Of a DNA stretch of 35,034 nucleotides, positions 26,302-34,380 are shown piece by piece (the first letter of the stretch is position 1; each line of letters begins with the position of its first letter). The stretch lies in NCBI GenBank assembly GCA_030998015.1, contig JARWMV010000150.1:1-35034 (forward strand). Reading direction: 5' to 3'. A program made the translations under genes and the position numbers. The DNA comes from Ceratorhiza oryzae-sativae. Taxonomy: Eukaryota; Basidiomycota; Agaricomycetes; Cantharellales; Ceratobasidiaceae. The notes under the pieces are model-generated. The model searched no databases. It was given only the letters and a program-made list of their open reading frames with translations, and had not been told where the DNA came from.

Positions 26302-26324
26302 GCCTTCGCAAAGCACCGATTCTT

Positions 26325-26396
26325 GACCCGTCCCCTAGCGCAGCATGTATTTATATATATATAAATACAATGCTGGCTGAAGCTAGGGGACGGGTC
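26325..26396. repeat. Small family K element with perfect terminal inverted ends
   Basis: GACCCGTCCCCTAG at the left, CTAGGGGACGGGTC at the right, with GCATGTATTTATATATATAT-type stem inside. The simplest K element, so these 14-base ends define the family. Confidence 0.8.
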
Positions 26397-26479
26397 AGGA
26401 AAAATAGGGGAATTAGGTAAAGTTGGGGCCGATGCGGCGAAGCTACAACCCCTCCGTTTTATGTTTAGTTTTTCTCGTT

Positions 26480-26654
26480 CTTCCCGTCTGCGGCCGTGTT
26501 CCTGGAACACGACCACAGACGCGGGTGACCCCCAATAAGGCAATGGCCTCCCAATGCGTCACAAACGTATTGGGGGGGGGGCCATTACCTTATTGGGGGG
26601 CGGATGCCCCTCAAACAATGCAGCGTAGCTGCACATGTTTGAGTGGCATCTGAA
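26480..26654. repeat. Second copy of the 2713-2889 palindrome block
   Basis: Near-identical direct copy, beginning CTTCCCGTCTGCGGCCGTGT. Confidence 0.8.
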
Positions 26655-26807
26655 AGGTAAGAACCTGGGGACCCCTACCTTAAGATCTTAAAGTACTGCA
26701 GCGTAGATGGAGTAAGCGCCTTATTGATCACATCAAAGATGGGAGCGGATAAGCCTTATCCTAGTTTCTTCTCGGGGAAGAACCTGGGGACCCCGCCGCC
26801 GTATGGA

Positions 26808-26990
26808 CTTTGATTCCGAGGTAGCCTGGAACCTCGGGGGTCCAGGCTACCTCGCAATACCCCGCCTCCTGGATCTCTAGAGATCCAGGGAGCGGAGCTT
26901 AAATTGTTGCACGTACGTGCAACAACTTCACGCTTGTAGAGGAGACGTCTGTGTGCGGCTTAAGCCGTACACAGACGGCTCCGAAGCTTG
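26808..26990. repeat. Modules I, H and K in a row
   Basis: 26808-26860 module I hairpin, 26862-26895 family H hairpin, 26902-26990 part of family K (GTTGCACGTACGTGCAAC and CGTCTGTGTGCGGCTTAAGC with partner). Confidence 0.78.
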
Positions 26991-27074
26991 AGTTAAATCA
27001 TGCAAGCATGATTCAGAGGGACAGAAGGCGGCGGAAGGGCCCGAAAGGGCTAAACTAATTCTTTGTCATCTTTG

Positions 27075-27168
27075 ACCCCCCAAACTGATGCAGCTATGCT
27101 GCATTGTTTGGGGGGGTAAAGGCTCTCCCAATACGTTGGCCTTACAGGCTTGGTAACGCATTGGGAGG
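27075..27168 (+). repeat. Family E element with TCTTTG duplication
   Basis: 94 nt flanked by TCTTTG at 27069-27074 and 27169-27174. Confidence 0.88.
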
Positions 27169-27439
27169 TCTTTGCAGATCAGAAGTGGAAAACAGACAGG
27201 GCGGATCAAATTTCAAAAGTCCATTGTTACATTTCACCTAAAAGAAATAGTAATTCAAGTCTTTTATCTGTACAAAAGAATTTTTGGTATCTACGATTCG
27301 GAATGGGGGGCCCCTACAACTCTTATCAGAGTTGTATAGGTTCCCTCCATTCGGCTCACTAGAGGGCTTGCACCCTCAAATGGCGAACGGCTAATTTACC
27401 TCGAGAAATATTTGTAAGTGCAAATAAATTAATTGAAAC

Positions 27440-27482
27440 TAATCTTAGTTACGAGGCTAACTTTTACTAAAAGTTTTTTTCT
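27440..27482 (+). terminator. Terminator-like hairpin plus T-run, copy 2
   Basis: TAATCTTAGTTACGAGGCTA, then AACTTTTACTAAAAGTT and seven T. Matches 13083 and 33779. Confidence 0.4.
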
Positions 27483-27553
27483 GAGGTCTTTTGGAGTGGA
27501 GATTTAATCTCCACTCTGGAAGACGTGCCGTCGTTTTCAGTTAAGGGTATACC

Positions 27554-27587
27554 CCGCCTCCTGGATCTCTAGAGATCCAGGGAGCGG
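27554..27587. repeat. Family H hairpin
   Basis: 34 nt, same as at 7338, 26862 and 31137. Confidence 0.82.
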
Positions 27588-27791
27588 AGTACGAGACCCC
27601 TAAAGGACCTGATAAGGTCCCTTAGGGGGTCACTCTAACTTAGCTAGTCGTGAGGCCACATAAAACAACTGAAAGGTTGTTTAGAGGTCCCCAACTCTTA
27701 GCTCCGCCAGCGTAATCCAGGCGGTAGACTCTAATATTTCCGACCCGGTAACGGGTATTAGACGCCCGTGTCGGAGTACTGTGAGATAAAA

Positions 27792-28105
27792 CCCCAATTT
27801 TATCGCGTAAGCGATAAAATTAGGAGTACGCTGCCGCAATCGGCCGTTCTATCGTACCCCCCGTGGTGGTGAGGACCGTCGCTACGCTCGGGCCCATCCA
27901 CCACGGGAGGCGCCTGATTCCGAGGTTGTGCGCGAGGCGGCCCCTCTGGCCGCGAGCCCGCGCACGCCAGGGCCGCAGCTTAAGCTGCGATCGTAGGCGG
28001 GCACGGGTAAGATAGAGCGATCTAACAGCGGCAGCGGTCTCTTCCCCCAAACATATGCAGCTTGCGCTGCATTGTTTGGGGGGTAGATGCTGAAAGGGAA
28101 GAGGA
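27792..28105. repeat. 314-nt direct repeat, second copy
   Basis: Same sequence as 4496-4809 except for one base by eye. Confidence 0.85.
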
Positions 28106-28366
28106 CAAAGAGCGGACGAGCAGCAGAACGCCCAATTTTACTTGGTGGCGCCCCCCGGGGGCCTTAGTTCCGGGATCCCTTTATATTTTGCTTCGCAAAA
28201 TGACTATTTCGGTAACTCCTTGGCCTTTGCCGGGGTATATTTAAACGCGAAATTTATTGGGTGCGCTAAAGTCATCAAAGGAAAATTGGGTAAAGTTTTT
28301 AATTTTATTAACAAAATAAAATAATCAAAACAAAATAACTCGTGTTTTCACTTTATTTAATTTTTA

Positions 28367-28585
28367 ATGAAAAATATAACAAGAACACAATATCAAGCTT
28401 TTCCTTATCACCTAGTAGAGCCTTCTCCTTGGCCAATACTAACTAGCTTTGCCATGTTAACTTTAACAGTTTCTGCGGTACTTTACTTCCACGGTTTCGT
28501 TAACGGTGGAGAGCTGCTTACACTAGGCTTCATCTTAGTATCTGGTGGGATGGTTTTATGGTTTAGAGATGTTATCACAGAAGGT
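28367..28585 (+). CDS. cox3: cox3 exon 1 (cytochrome c oxidase subunit 3)
   Basis: Membrane subunit of complex IV. MKNITRTQYQAFPYHLVEPS, PWPILTSFAMLTLTVSAVLY, FHGFVNGGELLTLGFILVSG and WFRDVITEG cover the first two helices. The ATG at 28367 follows an AT-rich leader. T28585 is taken as the last exon base, since GGT joined to ACA-TAT-GAA-GGA at 33369 gives the expected EG-TYEGHHT. The frame runs into a HEG. This is the intact copy; a broken one is at 31011. Confidence 0.92.
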
Positions 28586-28731
28586 ACGAAAAAAATAAAA
28601 ACCATAATGGCCACAACCACAATTTTACCCCTGGCCTACATATTACTATTACTGTTAATAACAGTACTTTATTTGACTTATTTTATCTTATTGGATTTAG
28701 AGAATTTATTAACAAATTTATTTCAATATGA

Positions 28732-28933
28732 CCCGAGCACGCCTGCGAACGCCTTGGCTTAAGCCAAGGCGGCCCTGGCGTGCGCGCGGCGTCTGATTCC
28801 GAGGTACCCTGGAACTGAAAGTTCCAGGGTACCTCGCAATACCTCGCCGCGAACGCGGCCTCGATAACCATACCCACGGGTCAACAGCATGTATTTATAT
28901 ATAAATACAATGCTGGTTGACCCTAAGCGGGGG
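28732..28933 (-). repeat. Family B element with TATGA duplication
   Basis: 202 nt (shorter arm, lacks TTGACCTTAAGGTCAA) flanked by TATGA at 28727-28731 and 28934-28938. Confidence 0.88.
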
Positions 28934-29037
28934 TATGATTGCAGTGCAACAATGGATAAATTTGAGGTAAATTTTCTTCTGTTATCTTCTTTATTGCCTG
29001 TGAAACCTGATGAGAGTTTATTCTCAAAACGGCTAAC

Positions 29038-29209
29038 CCGCCGGCGTTAGAGGGAATCCTAAAGATTCCCTCGTAGAAAATGACGACCGTTCGTCATTTT
29101 CAGCCGGCGGCTAAATATCGATATTATGCCGCGCACTAGCAATCGCAAACGGTTGCGATTGCTCACGTTGGTTGGTGGGACAAGTCCCACCAGCAACTAA
29201 CGCGCGCGG
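29038..29209 (+). repeat. Family A element
   Basis: 172 nt standard copy in the cox3 exon 1 HEG. Confidence 0.85.
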
Positions 29210-29368
29210 AGAAAGACAACAAATCAGTTTGCCCGACAATTTGAACCAAATTTTATTTGGTCTACTCCTGGGAGATTTATGTAGTGAAAAACCAAATGAA
29301 ACAAGAAATGCTCGATTAATATTTGGCCAAGGTATTATACACCAAGAATATTTTCTTCATGTTTATGA

Positions 29369-29465
29369 CCCCAAATTGGGGGTGTAGATTTGCCTGCGCA
29401 AATCACCCCCAATTTAGGAGTCCTCAGCGCTTAGGCCGCGCCTAAAGGCGCGATCAGAGAGTTGG
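29369..29465 (-). repeat. Family C element
   Basis: Full copy between HVYD and ELFKEFC of the HEG. Confidence 0.84.
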
Positions 29466-29567
29466 AATTGTTTAAAGAGTTTTGCAGTGAAAAAGGTCCT
29501 TACACAAGTAATAATAAACCAGACAAAAGAACTGGTAAAATTTACAATATGATGAGTTTTAAAACTC

Positions 29568-29782
29568 CCGCCGGCGTTAGAGGGAATCCTCACTTGAGGT
29601 AGCCTTGACCATGAGTCCAGGCTACCTCAACATAAAGATTCCCTCGTAGAAAATGACGACCGTTCGTCATTTTCAGCCGGCGGCTAAATATCGATATTAT
29701 GCCGCGCACTAGCAATCGCAAACGGTTGCGATTGCTCACGTTGGTTGGTGGGACAAGTCCCACCAGCAACTAACGCGCGCGG
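29568..29782 (+). repeat. Nested family A element, variant inner hairpin
   Basis: Same nest site as other 222-nt copies, but the inner hairpin is shorter (GAGGTAGCCTTGACC...AGGCTACCTC with loop ATGAGT), giving 215 nt. Confidence 0.83.
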
Positions 29783-29853
29783 GCCTTGTTTTAATGAGTT
29801 ACACAATAAATTTTATCCCTCAGGGAAAAAAGTCGTACCCTTAGATTCAAACC

Positions 29854-30182
29854 CCCGCTTATCGGCTAAAATCTTAGGTGTAACCCAAGATTTCAGCCGA
29901 TGCGCGTAGACCCCCAACAAGGCAATGGCCTCCCAATGCGTCACAAACGCATTGGGGGGGGCCATTACCTTATTGGGGGGCGGATGCCCGGGGGGTAAAG
30001 GCTCTCCCAATACGCTGGCCTTACAGGCTTGGTAACGCATTGGGAGGCCTTTGATAAAACAAATTCAGTAGACCCCCAATGATTGCAATGCGCGCCACAA
30101 AACTTGTGGCGCCATTGACCCCCCAAACTGCCATTCCTTGACAATTCCTTAGGAAATGTCAAGGATTGATGTTTGGGGGTCA
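29854..30182. repeat. Composite palindromes (B end, several E units)
   Basis: CCCCGCTTATCGGC with AAATCTTAGG hairpin, E units at 29907-30052, then at 30070-30182 a unit with GCCACAAAACTTGTGGC and CCTTGACAATTCCTTAGG hairpins. Only KQIQ-like HEG residues remain between them. Confidence 0.75.
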
Positions 30183-30372
30183 GTAGTTGTTATTTGCACT
30201 GATTCATTCAGTTTAGAAGAAGTAGAATTATTAGCCAAAACTTTAAATGATAAATGGAGTTTAAACTGTTACATAAAAAAAATCACTAAAACTAAAAGTG
30301 GCTACAGAATTACAATACCACGGAAATCCTTACCTGTATTACAATCTCTATTAAAGAATATTATGCCTTCAA

Positions 30373-30513
30373 CCCTCCGCGCTCTTTGATCGCCCGCAGG
30401 GCGGCCTAAGCGCGGAGGGCTCCACTAATCGATGATTTGCGAAGGCAAATCTACACCCTGCCTAGAGAACTGCGCTTTAGCGCACGTCTTGGCAGGGGTA
30501 TCGATTAGCGGGG
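30373..30513 (+). repeat. Family D element with nested module J
   Basis: Same nesting as at 22392. Confidence 0.85.
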
Positions 30514-30525
30514 TGATGCTTCAAA

Positions 30526-30976
30526 CCCCCGCTTAGGGTCAACCAGCATTGTATTTATATATAAATACATGCTGTTGACCCGAGGGGTTTGGTTATCGAG
30601 GCCGCGTTCGCGGCGAGGTATTGCGAGGTACCCTGGAACTTTAAGTTCCAGGGTACCTCGGAATCAGACGCCGCGCGCACGCCAGGGCCGACTTGGCTTG
30701 ATTATTGACCTTAAGGTCAATATGAGCCAAGGCGTTCGCAGGCGTGCACGGGTCCCGCCGGCGTTAGAGGGAATCCTCAGATGAGGTAGCCTTGACCATG
30801 AGTCTCATGGTCCAGGCTACCTCCCATAAAGATTCCCTCGTAGAAAATGACGACCGTTCGTCATTTTCAGCCGGCGGCTAAATATCGATATTATGCCGCG
30901 CACTAGCAATCGCAAACGGTTGCGATTGCTCACGTTGGTTGGTGGGACAAGTCCCACCAGCAACTAACGCGCGCGG
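30526..30976 (+). repeat. Composite family B plus nested family A
   Basis: 30526-30754 family B with shortened arm, 30755-30976 family A with the 50-nt inner hairpin. It is the mirror arrangement of 21550-22000. Confidence 0.85.
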
Positions 30977-31010
30977 GCCTCTAGTTTGATATATTATTTA
31001 AAACCTCAAT

Positions 31011-31237
31011 CCCCTTCGTTATAGAATTCCATTTAGTGGAGCCATCACCTTGGCCTATATTAACTAGTTTTGCTCTATTAACTCTGACAGTTTCTGCAGT
31101 ACTTTATTTCCACGGTTTCGTTAATGGAGGTGAACTCCGCCTCCTGGATCTCTAGAGATCCAGGGAGCGGTACATTAGGTTTCATTCTAGTATCTGGTGG
31201 AATGGTATTATGGTTTAGAGATGTAATCACAGAAGGT
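31011..31237 (+). pseudogene. cox3: Second cox3 exon 1 copy, disrupted by a hairpin
   Basis: Reads IPFVIEFHLVEPSPWPILTS, ALLTLTVSAVLYFHGFVNGG, EL, then a 34-nt family H hairpin, then TLGFILVSGGMVLWFRDVIT, EGT. The hairpin brings a TAG in the reading frame and shifts it. There is also no start codon with the N-terminal MKNITRTQY-like part. It ends at the same splice position as exon 1 and runs into its own HEG. Likely the older exon 1, made useless after a new copy was placed upstream. Confidence 0.82.
31137..31170. repeat. Family H hairpin in cox3 copy 2
   Basis: 34 nt hairpin between GTGAACT and TACATTAGG; compare GAGCTGCTTACACTAGG in the intact copy. A few exon bases seem lost at the site. 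Confidence 0.85.
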
Positions 31238-31310
31238 ACCCAAAAATTAAGTTCAATACTCACTACAACTAAAGCTTTAGCCAAAGAAGACATTATTCAA
31301 GAATATAATC

Positions 31311-31346
31311 CCTCCGCGCTCTTTGATCGCCCGCAGGGCGGCCTAA
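31311..31346 (+). repeat. Truncated family D element
   Basis: Ends abruptly after GGGCGGCCTAAG; the rest of the element is absent. Confidence 0.8.
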
Positions 31347-31520
31347 GAAAATCCCCATGTGCAAAACAGTCCCTATAAGGGTTCTAACTCATCTAAAGAA
31401 TTAGGACATTATTTAGCAGGTCTGCTTGAGGGGGATGGAATTATTAATATACCTTCTTTAGGTAAAACCTCTTTGAACAGAGTTCTTAACCCTCGAATAG
31501 TCTTTACTAGCCATATAAAT

Positions 31521-31617
31521 CCAACTCTCTGATCGCGCCTTTAGGCGCGGCCTAAGCGCTGAGGACTCCTAAATTGGGGGTGATTTGCGCAGGCAAATCT
31601 ACACCCCCAATTTGGGG
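31521..31617 (+). repeat. Family C element
   Basis: Full 97 nt copy in the HEG after FTSHI. Confidence 0.85.
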
Positions 31618-31642
31618 TAATATAGGAATGTATTCACTATTG

Positions 31643-31735
31643 ACCCCCCAAACTGATGCAGCTACGCTGCATTGTTTGGGGGGGCAATAGCCCCCCAATA
31701 CGCTGGCCTTACAGGCTTGGTAACGCATTGGGGGT
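31643..31735 (+). repeat. Family E element with CTATTG duplication
   Basis: 93 nt flanked by CTATTG at 31637-31642 and 31736-31741. Confidence 0.88.
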
Positions 31736-31775
31736 CTATTGCAAGCAGAACTTGGAAACATAGGGAGATTTAAAA

Positions 31776-32022
31776 CCCCCGCTTAGGGTCAACCAGCATT
31801 GTATTTATATATAAATACATGCTGTTGACCCGAGGGGTATGGTTATCGAGGCCGCGTTCGCGGCGAGGTATTGCGAGGTACCCTGGAACTTTCAGTTCCA
31901 GGGTACCTCGGAATCAGACGCCGCGCGCACGCCAGGGCCGCCTTGGCTTGATTATTGACCTTAAGGTCAATATGAGCCAAGCTTGCTTGGCTTAAGCCAA
32001 GGCGTTCGCAGGCGTGCACGGG
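31776..32022 (+). repeat. Family B element
   Basis: Full-length copy; the left flank is TTTAAAA and the right TCATACAA, so no clean duplication is seen. Confidence 0.82.
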
Positions 32023-32300
32023 TCATACAATTAGTTCATGGAAAATTAAGAACTCCTAAAAATATCGCTTGAGGCGGAGCTGCGATCGTAGGCGGGCACG
32101 GGTCAGTTTCTATAACTGCTCCAGAGGATTTAAGTAATTTAATTGATTATTTTAATAGATATCCTCTATTGGGAACTAAAGGTAAAGATTTTAAGGATTG
32201 GGGAAAAATATATAAACTGATTATATCTAAAGAACATTTAACAGAATCTGGTAGAACGATGATAAAATCTATAGAATCTAACCGTCGACCCCCGACATTG

Positions 32301-32522
32301 CCGCGCGCGTTAGTTGCTGGTGGGACTTGTCCCACCAACCAACGTGAGCAATCGCAACCGTTTGCGATTGCTAGTGCGCGGCATAATATCGATATTTAGC
32401 CGCCGGCTGAAAATGACGAACGGTCGTCATTTTCTACGAGGGAATCTTTATGGGAGGTAGCCTGGACCATGAGACTCATGGTCAAGGCTACCTCATCTGA
32501 GGATTCCCTCTAACGCCGGCGG
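32301..32522 (-). repeat. Nested family A element, minus orientation
   Basis: 222 nt, with the 50-nt inner hairpin. Confidence 0.84.
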
Positions 32523-32778
32523 GCATTACAATATCGGGGGGCAGACGGTGCGGCCGAGAATGCTTTGCATTCTTACCCCTGCCAAGACGTGCGCTAAAGC
32601 GCAGTTGCCTAGGCAGGGCGAGTACCGTCGACGGTGACCCCCAATAATTGCAATGTCGCCATTGACCCCCCATTTGGGTGGCAGTAGACCCCCAACAAGG
32701 CAATGGCCTCCCAATGCGTCACAAACGCATTGGGGGGGTAAGATTTGCGAAGGCAAATCTACATCGATTCTCGAGGGT
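32523..32778. repeat. Composite palindrome block
   Basis: Module J in reverse (CCCTGCCAAGACGTGCGC), GTACCGTCGACGGT, two E-like units, and ATTTGCGAAGGCAAAT with ATCGATTCTCGAGGG. Lies between IESN and MNSKRFK of the HEG. Confidence 0.75.
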
Positions 32779-32834
32779 ATGAATTCTAAACGATTCAAAT
32801 AAAGACTCGGATTTTTTAAATTCCTATTAAAAAT

Positions 32835-32932
32835 CCAACTCTCTGATCGCGCCTTTAGGCGCGGCCTAAGCGCTGAGGACTCCTAAATTGGGGGGTGATT
32901 TGCGCAGGCAAATCTACACCCCCAATTTGGGG
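32835..32932 (+). repeat. Family C element in the cox3 intron core
   Basis: Full copy with one extra G. TAAAAAT lies near both ends, possibly an imperfect target duplication. Confidence 0.82.
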
Positions 32933-33263
32933 TAATAAAAATATGTGCCTTCTTTAAATTTCACTAAATGCTGGAAATCCATTAACTTCCCAAATTGGCA
33001 AGGACAACCAATTCTTGGCGGCCGGGTAAGCGAAAAAATTTAAGTACTAATTAAAAATGTGATAATCTTAAATTAATAAAATGGACAATCAGCAGGAGTC
33101 TCCGAGTGGGTGTTGCGAAGCATCGATAACTTTACCTGGTTATAGCTGTATCAAACCCCTTCCGAATGGGCTCCCCAGAGATTATATGTGAAAATATACA
33201 ATTTTTTTATGGCGGCTACTGTTGACATATTATGCAGAATGTATATAATATATAATCCAAATT

Positions 33264-33360
33264 CCAACTCTCTGATCGCGCCTTTAGGCGCGGCCTAAGC
33301 GCTGAGGACTCCTAAATTGGGGGTGATTTGCGCAGGCAAATCTACACCCCCAATTTGGGG
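33264..33360 (+). repeat. Family C element next to the cox3 3' splice site
   Basis: Full copy ending only 8 bases before the predicted 3' splice site. Confidence 0.85.
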
Positions 33361-33368
33361 TTATATTG

Positions 33369-33596
33369 ACATATGAAGGACACCACACTTCTTTCGTTCA
33401 AAGAGGATTGACTATGGGTGTTGCTTTATTTATTGTTTCAGAAGTTTTTGCTTTTGTATCAGTATTCTGGGCGTACTTTCACTCAAGTTTAGCTCCTACA
33501 ATCGAATTAGGAAGTAGTTGGCCTCCAGTAGGGATCGAACCTTTAGATCCTTTTGCTATCCCTCTACTTAATACTATTTTACTTCTATCTAGTGGT
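33369..33596 (+). CDS. cox3: cox3 exon 2
   Basis: [40 protein letters not shown] with the conserved Glu of helix 3 and the FFWAYFHSS motif, [20 protein letters not shown] and LLLSSG. 76 codons in phase 0. After SSG the conserved VTxTYSHHA is replaced by [12 protein letters not shown] and a stop, so a further intron starts after T33596. With exon 1 the window holds about 149 of the roughly 265-270 residues; the rest is beyond the window. Confidence 0.92.
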
Positions 33597-33778
33597 GTTT
33601 GCCACAAATGTGAAATTTTTTATTTATCATGCGCCTAAAGCACAATATTATAGTTTTTATAGGCATTAGCCCTGTGGACTCTAAAATTGACTTATATCTT
33701 TAATCTAGGGATTATAAAAGAAGTAGTCATTGAAATATTTTATTTTCGTACTTTTTAAAGTGGAAAAATATTTCAAAC

Positions 33779-33821
33779 TAATCTTAGTTACGAGGCTAAC
33801 TTTTTCTAAAAGTTTTTTTCT
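33779..33821 (+). terminator. Terminator-like hairpin plus T-run, copy 3
   Basis: TAATCTTAGTTACGAGGCTA, AACTTTTTCTAAAAGTT and seven T. Same block as 13083 and 27440. Confidence 0.4.
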
Positions 33822-34124
33822 GAGGCCTTAACTGGTAAAGATTTCATTTTTACCTTTAGGGCAGCCACGGATGAACCCGATGTTAGGCGATTAATTAGTC
33901 CAAAATAGCTGCTTGCAAATTTTGAACCTAGACTTACCTGCATTTCGAAGAGATGCAAATTAAGAAAGTTTAAAACGATGCAGCTCATATTTTGTTCCAT
34001 TTGCCACAGATATGCGGTGAACATTGCATCTGGTCCATTTGCCGGTACTCTGCCGACAAGTATCGGTAAACGTGGTGCAGAACGCTCAACGCCAGGACAC
34101 ATTTAACACCTTTGACCCCCCAAA

Positions 34125-34209
34125 CTGATGCAGCTATGCTGCATTGTTTGGGGGGGGTAAAGGCTCTCCCAATACGCTGGCCTTACAGGCTTGGTAACGC
34201 ATTGGGAGG
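34125..34209 (+). repeat. Family E element with CCTTTG duplication
   Basis: 85 nt, CCTTTG at 34119-34124 and 34210-34215. Third independent site with this hexamer. Confidence 0.88.
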
Positions 34210-34318
34210 CCTTTGTCAAGCGTGTCGGGTGGTGAGTAAAGTTTAGAATTTTACCTTTTTCTGAAGGGTCAAATAATCTAGACAAAATAACTCGTGTTTT
34301 CACTTTAATTTAATTTCT

Positions 34319-34367
34319 CCAACTCTCTGATCGCGCCTTTAGGCGCGGCCTAAGCGCTGAGGACTCC
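34319..34367 (+). repeat. Partial family C element
   Basis: Left half only, breaking off after GAGGACTCCT. Confidence 0.78.
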
Positions 34368-34380
34368 TGGAATGAAAATT

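Larger units (their letters stand above)
25720..28366. other. Palindrome-rich spacer between nad3 and cox3
   Basis: No protein gene. 25742-25835 has hairpins such as AAAAAGTCCTAGGTATAATT with its partner. 26655-26800 has two copies of GAAGAACCTGGGGACCCC about 120 bases apart. 27590-27780 is densely hairpinned (CCCCTAAAGGACCTG with partner, CCGACCCGGTAACGGG) and could hold a structural RNA that I cannot identify. 28110-28366 becomes AT-rich toward cox3. Confidence 0.5.
28586..30989 (+). pseudogene. LAGLIDADG endonuclease fused to cox3 exon 1, broken by GC elements
   Basis: In frame with exon 1: KKIKTIMATTTILPLAYILL, family B, MDKFEVNFLLLSSLLPVKPD, family A, RQQISLPDNLNQILFGLLLG, ARLIFGQGIIHQEYFLHVYD, family C, ELFKEFCSEKGPYTSN, nested family A, PCFNELHNKFYPSGKKVVPL, composites, DSFSLEEVELLAKTLNDKWS, YRITIPRKSLPVLQSLLKNI, MPS, family D. 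The LAYW-ADDGS motif is missing: composite palindromes occupy 29854-30182 where it should be. The end near 30989 (TTTGA region) is uncertain. No group I core is seen between this HEG and the next cox3 copy. Confidence 0.78.
31238..32802 (+). pseudogene. LAGLIDADG endonuclease after cox3 copy 2, with internal deletion
   Basis: In frame from the exon copy: QKLSSILTTTKALAKEDIIQ, truncated family D, ENPHVQNSPYKGSNSSKELG, HYLAGLLEGDGIINIPSLGK (first motif), C and E inserts, QAELGNIGRF, family B, IQLVHGKLRTPKNI, a short GC scar (32069-32105), VSITAPEDLSNLIDYFNRYP, ISKEHLTESGRTMIKSIESN, A and composite inserts, MNSKRFK and TAA (32800-32802). The second LAGLIDADG helix expected between RTPKN and ITAPED is gone, so an internal deletion occurred at the GC scar. 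Confidence 0.8.
32803..33368 (+). other. Group I intron core and 3' end of the cox3 intron
   Basis: TTCACTAAATGCTGGAAATCC (32958-32978, first 20 compared; P3 region) and GGACAATCAGCAGGAGTC (33083-33100, P4 region) are group I signatures like those in nad2 intron 1; CAGAGATTATATG (33176-33188) may be the P7 side. Two family C copies are embedded. The intron ends at G33368. Confidence 0.7.

Noticed and set aside
31124..31378. Open frame starting MEVNSASWISRDPGSGTLGF
   Set aside because: It only joins the family H hairpin to the cox3 copy 2 remnant in a shifted frame; not a real gene.
10549..32522. Calling all GC palindromes ordinary transcription terminators
   Set aside because: They are far too many, lie within reading frames in both orientations, and several have target-site duplications; termination is not the simplest explanation.
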